From contig MOWL01000070.1 in NCBI GenBank assembly GCA_002110485.1, positions 434,001 through 498,000 on the forward strand: DNA of 64,000 nt. Direction: 5' to 3'. The position numbers and the translations under genes were made by a program. Position 1 is the stretch's first letter. Each line of letters starts with the position of its first letter. Source of the DNA: Emergomyces orientalis. Taxonomy: Eukaryota; Ascomycota; Eurotiomycetes; Onygenales; Ajellomycetaceae. This document shows, piece after piece, positions 12,201 through 24,519 of this stretch. The notes under the pieces are model-generated. The model did no database searches, was not told the DNA's origin, and saw nothing but the letters and a program-made list of their open reading frames with translations.

Positions 12201-14310
12201 AAAGAAAACCAGGTCACCTTGGCAGGAATGGGGAGCTGTACTCACAGGTTCGCAACTTTATTTCTTCCGGGATGTTCAGTGGGTGAAATCTTTGATTGCT
12301 CAATGTGAATCGCATGACAAACACGGTCGTCGCCGTGCTGTCACCTTCAAACCCCCCATAACAGATTTTAAACCCGACGCCATCATGTCAACCCATGATG
12401 CTGTCGCCCTCTTGGATTCTAGCTATAAGAAACATAAACATGCGTTTCTCCTTGTTCGCCACGGTGGTTTCGAAGAAGTTTTTCTTGCCAATAGTGAGGC
12501 TGATATGCTCGATTGGCTCGCGACACTCAACTACGCCGCCACTTTTCGAACTACAGGGGTCAGGATGCGAGGAATGATTGGTGCTAATTACGAAGGACAA
12601 CGGGACAGAAGGTCAACTCGAGCAGATTCTACAACCTCAGAAATGTCAAATGCCCCACCTCCTGAACCTACCACGATCAATCGTAAAATTGACCCTGGAT
12701 TAATCGAGGAAGTTTCAGTCGCACGTCGGGAACTGATGTCGCAGAGAATCAAGGAAGCAAGCGACAAATTATTTTCTGCTCAGAAGGAGCTCGATGAGCT
12801 ATTAAGAAATGCCCGCCACCTCCAAGTTCTTACTCCTATTCATCCTAGAGCGAGGGATCAGGTTATCCTAGCTGCGGGGAGAATGTCAGCAAAGATCAAG
12901 TGGGCAAGGTTGGAAATCTCACGAATGAGGTGTCACCGCGAAATGCTTTCACTTGACCTGTTAGTCGAAGAACGTCTACACCTAGAGAAAAATACCCTCG
13001 ATCCTCTATATTCTATGTCACAGCCACTTTCCAACCAGCATGCGCAGCTGAAACTAGACTCGGTTTCGAGTCACGGCCCTAGATCCCCAAAAAGCGATGG
13101 GTCCTTTGGGCCAGCTCTACCTGTCACCCCGGTATCTCTGGACAGCGGCGCGGATCGGCAAACCCAAACAGTCTCCCCGCGACAAAGGCGACCTAGTGTC
13201 CATAAACCTATCGGTCCTTCGGAAGCTAGTCCAATGCAGAGAAAAAATCTAGTGTCGGGTTCGAAAGAGGATTCCTTACTTCCTTCATCCGCCGACCCTG
13301 CTACAAACTCATCACTGCGTCAACCGTCTGTCAATAGCTCCCTACACAGCAACAAAGTTGATGATTCCAGCTGTGCAATTGCATCATCCGGCCGCTCAAC
13401 CCCTACACCTAGCGTCGTGGATGATGAAGAGGAGCGATTCCTGCGGGAAGCTGGAATCCTTGCCAACAACGCTTCACCCCATACGCCAAAGCCGACTGAC
13501 CTTTTGAATGATGCCGATAGAGACAAACTACAAGATGGAGTTGCCGAACCCAGTTCCGGTGAGCATCGCGGCAAGGTCCGTAGAAGTTTGCATCGTAGCC
13601 TTCGGGAAGCCCATCACATTCCTCATCACCATCGAAGTAAGAAAGGAAGAGACTCAGGCACCACCATAATAGGGACTGACGATGGTTCCTCCATTATGGA
13701 AAGCGAAAGCCTTACTCGGGGAACCGGTAGCTTCACTCTACATGGTAAAAAGGCATCTGTTGTCAATTTCGGGTCGGAATGGCAGAACATGTCTCACGAG
13801 CAGCGATTAAAGCTGCGAAAACCAATACAACTTGAGGATTCCAGGGTCTCTGAAATGTTGAATGTCGGTGATGGTGCTGAGTCCCTTGTCTCAGACTCCA
13901 CGTTTAGTAGAAGGGCAAATTCTCTCAGATCGATTAGCACAGCGACTGCTAGGAGCTTGAAGAATCAAACCACGTCGCTTGGAGCGGCTGAAACTCCCGA
14001 AGGATCCGAACCCCTTCATGAGGAGGAATCGACCTTCACTGGAACCCATCCCAATGCGATTGACCTCGTGGTTGAGGAAGAAACGGATAATGCCCAACCC
14101 AGCCCTGACCAAGAATCTCGGGCCTCTCAAATCCCCCTAGCAGATCATGATACCAACGATACGAAAGAAACGTCAGTGAGCCCAGATACCCATTCTAGCG
14201 CTGCAGGGCGGGAGTCTCCATCTCCCAAACAAAGTGACACCTCGTGCCATCGTAGCATGTCGCAAGAGAAACTTAACCACATCACTCACGAGCAAACTGT
14301 TAGTGCGTGA
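9290..14310 (+). CDS. SYT1: Sec7/PH-domain Arf guanine-nucleotide exchange factor, Syt1 type
   Basis: Supported exons are about 9353-9527, 9772-10181, 10266-11570 and 11624-14310, with introns of 244, 84 and 53 bp that keep frame. The first exon reads SLFGRLRFFRPD...RWRNRWSF, but its ATG is uncertain: the best in-frame option is a 19-bp exon from 9290 and a 44-bp intron. That model gives about 1531 residues. A long Ser/Pro-rich N-terminus leads to a Sec7 domain encoded by roughly 11310-11810, split by the last intron. It has the ELPKETQQIDR motif carrying the glutamic finger and the helix AYFIAFSLLILHTDVF. A PH domain follows (about 12170-12545), then a helical region and a disordered tail. 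Yeast Syt1 activates Arf-family GTPases at the Golgi; that role is inferred by family. Confidence 0.9.
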
Positions 14311-17205
14311 ACGCCTGGCTTTGCTCTCCTCTTCTCTCGATCTTTATGTTTAGAAACCGAAAATCCTTTCGACCTCTCACCATTTCCACCCTTTCTCTTG
14401 CTATCCTACGCCCCTTCACTTTGTTCACACTTCTATACCCCGTCTTCGAACGTTTCCTTTTTTCTTTTTTTTCTCCTCCTCCTTTTTCTCTTCTCTATAT
14501 GCGGCTTGAACCATTTTACTCCGTTCTTAATACTTTAGACTTGATACGAGATGATTGATCATGATAGTTTTTTTTTTATGCCAACTAACCAAAATCCTCC
14601 ACCCCCCACCCACCATCCCTTGTTTCCTTTTTTCGTTTTCTCTCTCGCTCCGGCCAGCCTCTTCAGCTGTTCATCGATTAATAAAGAATCGTGTCGTACT
14701 TTACACTTATCCCTTTATTACCGATCTAGCCATACGCACTTTCATTTGGGAAGCCGGCAGATTATCTGTCCGTCTGCCGGTTTGTCAGGATTCCAGGGTC
14801 TACCTTTCGTTTTTTATAATTTTTTTTCTTAGTTTCATGTCACTTATGTCTATGTCATATTCTGTCCCTGTATACTTTTTTGTTGTCGGGTCCTTCCTGC
14901 CATAATTCTATTCTAACCTGTTGTGACTATTTTGAGGAGAAAATATTCGGTAAATGGTAGGGAAACAACGCAGGTTTACTTTTGTTTTTTTGTCTGTGTG
15001 TTTTTCTAGGCTTTTCTTTCCACATTTGCATTTTCCCCCCTATAACCACTTGTGCATTCCATTTTCATTGTCATTCCATACGCTCCATCTTCATCATCTT
15101 CTTCTTCTCCTTTATTTGTATGGCTGATTAACAACGGAGCTTCTCGAGTTTTCCTTTTTTCAAACTTATATCTGTCAAGCTTGTGCGGGTTTCGGATGCT
15201 TTCCTATGAGACCCTATCAGCACGCGTATTGGTGCATGCATGTAAGTAATGTATGGGACGTCCAAGCCCTCTGTTCGATTGGGGACGACGGACGAAGATG
15301 GGGACTCGAATAAAATTACATGACAAAAATGATGCACTCCTTTCCTTCGGCTGCTATTTTTCTGCTAAAACGTAATGCTGGCCTGGTGGGCACTGTATAA
15401 TTAGTCGCCTGATCAAATAAAACTCTCAATTGAGTACTAGCATATTTTTCCCGGTGATCATGTCTTCGCAGAAATGCCTCTTTTTTGCTCATCGATGTAG
15501 GCTTTTTCAGCAGTCTGTGCGAAGTACGGATAGTTACTCCACAGTTTGCGTGCACTCCGTGAATGGCATCATACATCCCTCCGTCATTGACCAAATAAAG
15601 GAAAGGAAAAGGGGTAAAAATCATACTGAAGCCTAGAACGCTGTATCGGACTACGGAGCAAAGAACAGCATATACTATTCTTTTCTTCCCCTCTTCTCCC
15701 CTCTTCCTTTCTAAAGTCAGAAATATTTACCGATGAAACTTCCAAGGGTTCAAAAGGCTCCCGTTTCAAGGCGCCTCTCGCCTCTCGCTGTGCGCCTAAC
15801 GCCAAGACGGTTGCCTCAGGGCCCCTTGTCGCGCTAGCCCGCTGAAGAAACACACGCGCGCACTATTCCGCAAGTTGCAAATCTGCATCCTGCCTACATC
15901 GGACGCTGAAACAGGCCCGGAATGAAAAAGAATGTATTTGCGCGCTTTCAACCAAATTGGCACAATTGTCCAAGTTGATGTTTACAGTGCTCTAAGGCGC
16001 AGCCTTCCCCCATCCACCGTCGAGTGGCTGTGCTGGAACGCGGATCTCCAGAAACCTTTGCCAAAAACGAGCCCAAAAAAAACAAAAAACAAAAACAAAC
16101 AAGAGATGCCATTTTACCCCTCTTTTGTTCCGCCAGCTGCAGAATCTCGCAGGGTTCACTAACATGTGCATAAATGTTTTACGCACTTGGTCATGGAGAA
16201 TGAAAATGAATCTAAAACGGAAGATTACGAATGCATCTGCCCTGCCTCGCCCTGTGGGCAAGGGAGCTGAGGAAGAATGACTAGATGGGCGGGGTCAAAG
16301 ATGAAGCATTAAGTGTCCCACAGAGCCTCACTAACCCGATTCTTACTAGATTTTCTCCTGCATATTTTATGCTCACCCTCCTTCTGCAACTATCCAGGAG
16401 GCAACTGAGCCACATAGTTTGTTGAATATGAGGGCTCCTGCTGTCAAGGTTATATTGACTTGTAATTGGCTCAATGTTGGATAGTCCGTTGCAAGTTCGG
16501 AATGGCTTCTTCAGTCGAGGTGGCGACTGTGCACTGATTGGACTATAGCATTGCCAACCCGTACGTAAGTCAGTTAACGTCTCCCTGCTTGTGGCGCACA
16601 TCTGGGGCTGGGATACATCCATATCGAGCCTCCGATCGCTGCCCCCGATAGGAAATTGAGAGTTCGAGCGTTCACCGGCTCATGAAATTAGATATCATGT
16701 GTGAAGGAATGCAAGTGGACGGCATATTCTCTGGATATCTATGGTCATATACAGAGCGGTGAAGGATGGATGCCATAACGCGGAATTACCTTCACTTCTA
16801 CGTCTTCTCGTGCTGCGGGGATGGATCGCAAAGGGCAACCATTAGCTGACCCCATGTCTGCATATCAAGTCGTGACCACTTGGACAACCCATTTGCCAAC
16901 GCAGTTGCCAAGTATATTAGTTTCCGTTCAAATATTGTTGCCTTCTATGCCGAATCTGTTGACGCCTGCAAAATTCCTTGACCGTTGACAAAAATCGTCA
17001 AAGATCTCCCACACGCCATGATAGCGCCTTTGGGCAAATGCTGAGCCAGGGCAAGGCTATTGGAAATAGTATGAAAAGGGCTCCCTCGAACTTCAAAATG
17101 TGTTTTGTAGAAGTTTGCAAGAGCATGTTGTTGATGCACGATTCAGACTTCACTAAAATCAATATTTGAAATATATTTCAATTGTCCAGCGTAAAGATAT
17201 CCAGA
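14311..17205. other. Long pyrimidine-rich spacer after SYT1
   Basis: The first part (14311-15100) is strongly T/C-rich on the plus strand and fits a 3' UTR and terminator. The rest holds only short frames (for example 16281-16622 on the minus strand) without domains. An A-rich run lies near 16060-16100. The right end is presumably the promoter of the zinc-finger gene. Confidence 0.5.
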
Positions 17206-19971
17206 ATGGGTTGGACTTTTGCCAGCCGTCGTATATATCGAGTGCGAGGAAAAACTGGCGGGAATGATGCACCCTTTGAAAAGAGTCTTCTAAATTACGC
17301 AGTGTACGAAAAACCTGAGCAAATGGTAAGCACTGATTACCCATCTGTGAACAGCTCTAGCCAAGGTCTGAAGTCTTCTCATCGCTTTTGTTTTATTCCC
17401 TTTGATATCGTAACAATTATGGTTATCCCAGACAATGGCAAAAATGGCTGATTAATTTAGGGTGGAGCAGACGATACCTCAGAAGCAAAGACCCGTAAAC
17501 TCTCAAAATCATTGAATAGATGGTGGGATAATTGGCGGCGAACGTCGTACCAGGAAGATCCTGGTTTCCGTATTGATGCGGGCTCAAAAGGAGAAATTAA
17601 ACCGCTTGATATATCAGGAAACACGCCAGTTATTGACCAAAACTTACTCGTTCACGTATGGCAAAGCTACGCTGCTTTCATCAAGGAAGCGGTTCTTCTA
17701 AGCCATGAAAAGAGACGTTTTGTTAAACCCACTCATGAGAGCCTGAGGGACTCCCATGAGTGGTACCATGCCCGCCAATCTTGTGGGGGGAGTTTTTCAT
17801 TGGAAACGCTCCAAAATCCCACGTTCGAACTCCATCGTAAAAGTCAGAAGGGGAGATTGACCAGGACTAAAGAGTGGCTAGCGGACCATCGAAATCCATC
17901 TCTCCGGTCATTTACGTCCTCGAGTTTGTCTCGGTCATCAAGGACACGCTTTTCGTACAATATACCGGATACTCCAATTTCTCCGTTGTCGTATCATGAT
18001 GCTCCTGTTTCCGAATTGCCAGCCTCCGCGCTTGTTGAGCTTGCGGATACCAGTCCAGTTAAAGAAAGACAAATGCCATGTCGCCAACCACCCTGTCCTT
18101 TCACAACTTCTCTGCCTCCCCGGTACTCAATTTCTGAAATCACTAAATCCAATGAGAATGGACCAGAATGCGGGACACAAGACAGCCACAGAAGCTCGAA
18201 GTGGGAATGTCAATATCCATCCTCACTTGTTTCCTCTCTGGACAATTGTACATCCCCAAAAGAGCCATCCTTGAAACCGGCTACGAATTTCTACAATGAG
18301 GATTCAATCAACGAAAAAGGCTCCGATCCCTTAACAAAAACGTCGCAGTTGGTAGATTGGCGACACAGATATGGGGACACGGCGATGCCTGCCACCAAGA
18401 ATCTGCCTGTTCATGGCCCTCGGGAGGGCAATTCAGCAGAAATTCAATTTCCTGATTTCGGCCTAAATTATGGCACGTCTCATTTTGAAAAGAGCCACCC
18501 TGACAGTCATCAGAAGCTCGCAAGTCATTCGGACGATAAAAACGGAGGGTCTAATTTTGGGAACAAAACAAAAACAGATTCATCCCACATTACATCCAAT
18601 TTTGCCCCTGGGCGCGGAGGAGACGGACAGGGGGGGGACGGCCACGGTAATTGCGACGAGAGCGAAAATAACTCCCAGGGTGAAGATGATGATGGCAATA
18701 ACAACCGTAAAAGAAAACGGTTCAGAAGCCCAAACCCTGGACGCATCAAGCGTCAATTCGCATGCGTTTATCATAAATATGACCCAGAAACCTTTCATGG
18801 AGACCATGATCGAAAGTATTTGGTATGTTCTGGGACCAGTTTCGAATATATTTCAGCACTCAGGTACGTAGAAAGAATACTCAGTGCTGGCTTTTTTACC
18901 TTTTTGTGTTTCTTACACTGCTCTATTTTCATGAATTCAGTGCTAATAAATATGTAGGCGGCATCTTGCTCGGACCCATGACGAGTACGTTTGCGCGGAA
19001 TGTTACAGGACTTTTGAAAGTGACGAAACCCGACACAGTCATACTCAAACCTGTGCGGTCAGGCTTCGGTGTTCTCAGGAAGATAAATGGGCTTCCTTGT
19101 GGCGAGAACGATTCGGTGGAGTCGATATGCCGGAATCCCCATGTGAGCATAATTCTTTCTTTCTTTTACTATGTCCTTATTCATGTAGAAACATAATTAT
19201 TCAGGCATTCAGAAAGATGCATTTGGCGAGTGCTAATGTAGCCTAGATTGGGAACCGACGTCTCGACCCTTATTGCCCCGATTGAATACTTGCGTAGAGG
19301 GATTCCCTCAGCAGCAGTGGACAGATACTTCAGGATCAACAAACACATGCAACCCGTCCCCATCCAATTCAGGGTCTTCAAATCTGCAGTCCCACGGCGT
19401 TGATGATATTCGGCCAAGCCCAAAGGTAAAGATGCCGACAACAGATACGATGCTGCAATCGAGCGTTGAAATTCAGTTGAGGAATCATATCGATGCGCTT
19501 GAAAAGCGGGTATCGTTTCTGGAACAGACATTACTACGGTTCTTTGCATCGGGGAATACTACAAACAATTTCCCAGCTTGCTCACTGTTATCGCCTGATA
19601 TCTCGTCCAATAATTCACCAAATGGGACTACCTCCGGGCAGAATTTTACCCATGGTAATTTTGAGCACCCAGGAGCAGCTGCAATTCCTAGTATCAACTT
19701 AGGTCAACCTACCCCTTCTGTCACTCCAACCAGAGAAGCAGTTGCAAGGGCAATATTACAGCCTCCGACCATGGGCGATGATACATTCATCCAACGTAAT
19801 GAACTGCCATCGAACTTAGAAATACCACACACATCTGAACCGCTATTTCACACAGAGGAAAATCAATCGTTCGATTTACCAGAACTCCCGGATATGAATC
19901 CGAATATCGACTTTTCTTGGTCCGAAATACAATCATCTCTTGATTTCGCTTCGCGTGTCGAAAACATGTAG
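17206..19971 (+). CDS. C2H2-like zinc-finger protein (probable nuclear regulator)
   Basis: Four exons, 17206-17325, 17461-18863, 18958-19142 and 19247-19971, join in frame (introns 135, 94 and 104 bp) to give 810 residues. The ATG at 17206 starts MGWTFASRRIYR and is the first in frame. The N-terminal half is Ser-rich and probably disordered, with an acidic/basic stretch (ENNSQGEDDDGNNNRKRKRF) that includes a nuclear-localisation-like KRKR. A fungal-type C-C-H-H finger follows (FACVYHKY...YLVC...ALRRHLARTH), split by intron 2. Next is a second Cys/His cluster (YVCAECYRTF...HSHTQTC), then WASLWRERFGG and a short coiled coil (IDALEKRVSFLEQTLLRFF). Similar lone fingers occur in many uncharacterised Pezizomycotina proteins. 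DNA binding is plausible but unproven; no specific family member is recognised. Confidence 0.82.
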
Positions 19972-20962
19972 GCGTCGACATTTTTTACCTTTGTTTCTTA
20001 TATATATTTTGTGTTACGAGCACATGTCCCCTTCCGTCTTGCTCAAATGCTCATTTTGTGGATTAAAGGGGTTTTGGTACTTGTTGAGCCGGGACAATGG
20101 GACATGTGTTGACGACTATGCGCCTATTACAGTTGAAAGCTGACCCCTTAATCGGTATATATATGATCTTTGTAATACTTTTGGCATTATTCTAAAGTAG
20201 GTTTAAAATTTCAGGGAGAATATTATTTGGGCTCAAAAATTATTCAGGCACATTACAGTATTATACGAAAGACGGCTTCCTTTTTACTTTATTTTTATAA
20301 TTGTATCTTAAGTAAAGGTTTCTTCCTTATTTCCTTTTCACTTTTTTCCTCGAGGCAGAAATGTCAGCAAAGCATAACAAGTAAGGGCAGACAACTGTGC
20401 ACATCTGCTAAAGACAGCAAGCAACCAACTAAGATATTATTAGGATTGTTACCAAGTTCTGTATAACTCAGCTGTATGAATATTTAAAGAATGATGTTCA
20501 AAGTTTGTTCCTGCTCAATCTCAAATGTGATTCAAATCAAAACACCTCGTCTGCTTTGATAATAGTTTGTTTACATTTCTGCTGAGTGAAGAAGGAAATG
20601 TCAGTTTACATTAGAAACGTGATCTTTCATTGATAAAGCAACACAGAATACCCTCTTTTTTGCTCCGATTAATATCACGTTCTGGCTATACCGTTTACTT
20701 TCTCTACTTTTGTTCCTTGCAATTTTAATTGGACACGCTTTGTTACGACTTCATTTTCGACGCGCGCCCAAGGAGAAATCGCAGAATAAGGGGTTGGGGC
20801 TTGAACCATCGATTGGCTTTTGTGTGAGTGATCTTATAACCAAAAGAAAAGTAAACCGCAGAGTCGACCTCACAAGTCCTCGAACGGCTTGTATGCAAAG
20901 AGATTGACTCTAACTGGAGGTTTCTATTCAGATAACATATCAAGAGAAAGTTTGGTGCCAAA
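19972..20962. other. Spacer between zinc-finger and SET genes
   Basis: About 1 kb of AT-rich DNA between two plus-strand genes, holding a 3' UTR and a promoter. No coding region or RNA gene was recognised. Confidence 0.5.
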
Positions 20963-22264
20963 ATGATGCTGAATCTAGCCACTTTAACGAGGCATGCTGC
21001 GATATGCGAGAATAAACCCTGCGGAAACAGGGGATGGGGGCTTGTCGCGAAGAAAGGTTTTAAGGAGGGGGAATGTATCCTTTGCGAAGAAGTTATGGTA
21101 TCTAGAATGACGCTCCAGTCTATGGGAGGTTCAGTCCCATTATACAACCAGCATCTTGCGCTGCAAATAAAGGCCGTCAAGAATCCTGCATTCAGCCGCA
21201 AATTCTTTCACCTTCCTCATCTTTCCAAAAAAGAATGGGGCCCGATTGCTGCCACTTTCGAGCGAGGGTCTATTCCTGTCCCTGCCAAAGGTCGAGTTTT
21301 GGGTTTGGATTCCGCACACCTCAACCATTCCTGCCTTCCTAATGCGCAACACTCGTTGTCCGCACCGACATCCGACGGTAATAAAAAGGAGAGAGATTTC
21401 TTGACTGTGTATGCTTGTAGAAGCATAGAGGAGGGAGAAGAAATTACAATCCCGTACGAAAGCTTATACATGGATGCATCATGCCGCCAGCAGTTCCTGC
21501 TGCAGGAACATGGATTCGAATGTGCTTGCAACCTCTGCGAAAAGGAAGACCCTGCAATTGAAGCAGGCTTGGAGCTCATATTCTTAAAGCTTCCAATTAT
21601 ATTCTTGGAACACGCTATCGAAACAGAACCAGCTGGTATCCTGCAGATGGCGCACACGCTTCTGGACATACACCTCAAGATTGGATTGACAGATAACCGC
21701 TTCGCTCGGATTTTGGAGCATTGCGCAGAAATTTGTACCTGGCACTCTGATGTTGGGAGAGCCATGATGTTCTTATCAAAGGCCCAGAATGCCTTTTTGA
21801 ATATCCAAGGTGTTCAGGGTAAAGATTTCTTGCGAGTTACTGAATTGAAGAGAGACCCAATGAAGAATGTGAATTCAGGCCGTACAAAGAGAGGGTTATC
21901 GTCAAAAGGAGACACAGAAATAGTCTGGAAAAATCAAGAGAGGGACGCAGAGATTATGTTCATGCTCGATGCAAAGGAGCTTGGGGATTATATTAAACTT
22001 TCGGAATATGATGATGCAGCTAGCAGCACAACGGAAAAGGGTGACGACGAACCTAATTGTCAGTTAGAACCCGACATAGATATCGACCAGCTCGTGAAAG
22101 AACTGGAGTTAGAGAAGAAACAGCATGATCGGTCTCGCCACCGGCGTAGGAGTTATTCCGATGAGACGCCCAAGAAGGGAAAAAATAAAAGCGGTCGGAA
22201 ATCTAGGAAGAAAGGCAAGGGTAAAGTGATTGCAGGTGTGGGTAGTGGTGACAATGAAAAATAG
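20963..22264 (+). CDS. SET-domain protein (SMYD-like/SET5-like lysine methyltransferase)
   Basis: A single exon encodes 433 residues; the start is the ATG pair at 20963. The SET domain runs from about residue 12 to 170. It opens with NRGWGLVAKKGFKEGE, and the SAM/knot motif NHSCLPN is at 121-127, with EEGEEITIPYESLY near 156-169 supplying the catalytic tyrosine region. A post-SET-like cysteine group (C187, C189, C192) follows. The C-terminal half is helical, then acidic, and ends in a Lys-rich tail (KKGKNKSGRKSRKKGKGK) that may be a nuclear or nucleolar signal. Family members methylate lysines on histones or other proteins using SAM; the substrate cannot be read from sequence. No MYND finger is visible. 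Confidence 0.88.
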   Translation: MMLNLATLTRHAAICENKPCGNRGWGLVAKKGFKEGECILCEEVMVSRMTLQSMGGSVPLYNQHLALQIKAVKNPAFSRKFFHLPHLSKKEWGPIAATFERGSIPVPAKGRVLGLDSAHLNHSCLPNAQHSLSAPTSDGNKKERDFLTVYACRSIEEGEEITIPYESLYMDASCRQQFLLQEHGFECACNLCEKEDPAIEAGLELIFLKLPIIFLEHAIETEPAGILQMAHTLLDIHLKIGLTDNRFARILEHCAEICTWHSDVGRAMMFLSKAQNAFLNIQGVQGKDFLRVTELKRDPMKNVNSGRTKRGLSSKGDTEIVWKNQERDAEIMFMLDAKELGDYIKLSEYDDAASSTTEKGDDEPNCQLEPDIDIDQLVKELELEKKQHDRSRHRRRSYSDETPKKGKNKSGRKSRKKGKGKVIAGVGSGDNEK

Positions 22265-24103
22265 AGAGACAGAGGAGAGTAAAAACAAGCTCCAAATTGA
22301 ATCCCCAAGTTGTTTAATTGTTTCTCGTTCGGTTTAACGGGGTGTGATGCGCGGAAAACTAGAGATGGGAGACCGGAGAGGTTAGCGGCAATGTAATGGA
22401 TTAATACGATAGTATGATTTGCGTTTGCTTTTATCACCACTAGCGGTTGGCGCTAGTTAACCTACTTAATGTGAATTCTGTGAGAATAAAACGTTCCCTA
22501 CATCATATGAGATGCAATTAAATCAGGCTGATTTAAATGTAAGCAATTTTACTCCGAGCCAACAGCTTCTAAGCTCTGTTAGGAACGCAAACTTGCCCTC
22601 TGCTGGCCGGTAAGAGCCTCTCCGTGATGAGGACTCGGATTTGTCTTATGTTTGACAACGTAATATCTGAACAGGCTGTTTAAATGTTGTGAAGAGGATG
22701 ACAAAAACGGCCTTCAGTTGGATTATAACGCTCGGTTCGGGGCAACGATATGAAGCAATTTTTGAAAGGAAGAGAAATGAAATGAAAATAAAATCATCAG
22801 AGAAAGCCTCGCAAAATGCAAATATTTGGCTTAGGTGTCCCAATATAGGACCACTTTCTAAACATACCCTCCGTTGCCTGATCTGAAAGTGGCTACCATT
22901 GCTATTCAGGACACTGATGAGCTTGGCATCATGGCAACATGGTTTTGGGTCGAGGTTGCAGTTGAATTAGTCTTCATTGACTAAGGAAACTGCGGTATAA
23001 GCCAAGGGAATCACCGTGGGATCCATAGAGCCCAGCTTGAATGGCTATTCAACTATGGCAAAGAGTCTAGGCTGAGTAATGGCAGATACTGGGTGTGGGG
23101 GCGAACAGAATTAAGACTGGAACATAGATGATCTGGGAGATATGACACAGAAATCCCAGCACAAACAGTACCACTGATGCATGTCCCAAGTTCTTTTTTT
23201 TGTATGCATTCTTGGCCCTGCGTACCTTTTTGTTAACTTTGACTGTGTCGAAGAAGTAAGTTAGCGAAAATCGGCATGCCGATCGGCTAAGCACGGACCA
23301 ACTCGGGACCAACCTTGCACCATACAGGACTCCTCCCCGTGCCTGACGTAGATAGGTATGAGCTGCGTCCAAATCTATATTTCAGGAGCGAAGTCAGTCA
23401 TGGACCGGTATGGTGAGAGTCCTTCAAACGTTACTGGCTGTAACTAAAGGTTTAAATGTCGCCCAAACGCTGTCTCATTATAAGCCCCATATGTGCAGCA
23501 TTTCCCGTTTTGCTGTTTGTCATGCAGTGTCATAAATATGTTGTTAAAAAGGAGCAAGCTGCAGAATTCAGGTAAAATAAGTAATTTCATTGTAATAAGA
23601 GTAATGTCTGTCGAGCTATGGACGAGTAGACTTGCCACAAAACTTGTTGGGGAAATTCCGAGTCCAGTTCGCCCCATCTACCCCATTCTAGCCGAACAGA
23701 ATGCCATAGGAAATATCCAACGAGTGTAATACAAACTGATCAAAAGTAGAAATTTTGAGTGAGAGATTGCATAAAAAGCAAGATAGTGGCAGAAAAGACA
23801 GGCATATGGAAACCAGAAATCAGGAAAGGAAAAAGGAAATCGCTGCGATACAATGCGGGTTGGAGTATACAAGCAAACTTATGCAGAACATGATGAAATG
23901 GTAGGAAAGCAGATGATTGTTAGGAGAGAAAAGGAACGAAGAAAAATCTATTGATGCAGCAGATCCTGTTCATTTTTCTTTTAGAAATCCGCCATGCTTC
24001 TCTCGGCTTGGTTCATCATGAGCGCGGCTGGTGGTATCGGAACAAGCTATAATCGCTTTAACATTGATTTTGCTTCATTGTGCGTCCAAAGAATGCGCAT
24101 ACT
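22265..24103. other. Spacer between SET gene and defensin gene (convergent)
   Basis: About 1.8 kb with no supportable coding region; the short frames at 22646-22886 and 23067-23729 lack domains. It holds the 3' ends of both flanking genes. Confidence 0.5.
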
Positions 24104-24519
24104 TTAGTAGCATTTGCAAATGCCTCCGAGCTTGCAATAGCCACCCCTGTAGCCCCTGATGCCCTTGCAGTGCCTGATATACCCTGGGTTAGCCTGGTAT
24201 CTTTCCCCAAGGAGCACCAGAGAAAAGTAAGGGAAACTCACCTGTGGCATCGAGAGTCATTTCCACCGAAGATGGTGCAGCCCCAACCTCTCTTTTGAAG
24301 CACACCAGCGGAATTCTCATCATCCTCATCGTCGTCATCGTCGTCAAGCCCAGCAAGATCACCGGCGAAGTCGTCAGGGATGGCTTCCGCTGGAGCATCT
24401 CGCGCAGCGAGATCGGCAGTTGCCTCAGCAATGTCGAAGTCCTCGGGGGCGGGAGCGGGCATAGCCAGAGCGGTCATGCTCAAGGCAGAGATGATAGCGA
24501 AGATAGCGGAAACGCGCAT
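24104..24519 (-). CDS. Plectasin-like CS-alpha-beta fungal defensin precursor (secreted antimicrobial peptide)
   Basis: Exon 1 is 24242-24519 and exon 2 is 24104-24173. The 68-bp intron has a GTGAGT donor, a GCTAAC branch site and a TATCAG acceptor. The joined product has 115 residues: signal peptide (about 1-19, hydrophobic, ending TALA), an acidic pro-region with a Asp/Glu run at 59-68, a Lys76-Arg77 Kex2-type site, and a 38-residue mature peptide starting GWGC. Cysteines are at 81, 91, 95, 106, 112 and 114, spaced C-x9-C-x3-C-x10-C-x5-C-x-C. The C-x3-C, GGYC and CKC elements are the CS-alpha-beta signature. Short elements CHRHCK and GGYCK, and the N-terminal G-x-G-C, match the plectasin group, whose members bind lipid II of Gram-positive bacteria. 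Activity here is inferred. The final exon is only 70 bp, so ORF-based annotation would give a wrong C-terminus missing five... of the six cysteines after residue 91 except C91 itself; only C81 and C91 lie in exon 1. Confidence 0.92.

Noticed and set aside
16281..16622. 113-codon minus-strand frame in the SYT1 downstream spacer
   Set aside because: No ortholog-like motif or splice partners were seen.
24174..24187. Alternative CCCAG acceptor for the defensin intron (about 24182)
   Set aside because: It gives a reading frame without the last four cysteines. The TATCAG acceptor restores a complete CS-alpha-beta framework and a stop directly after CKCY.
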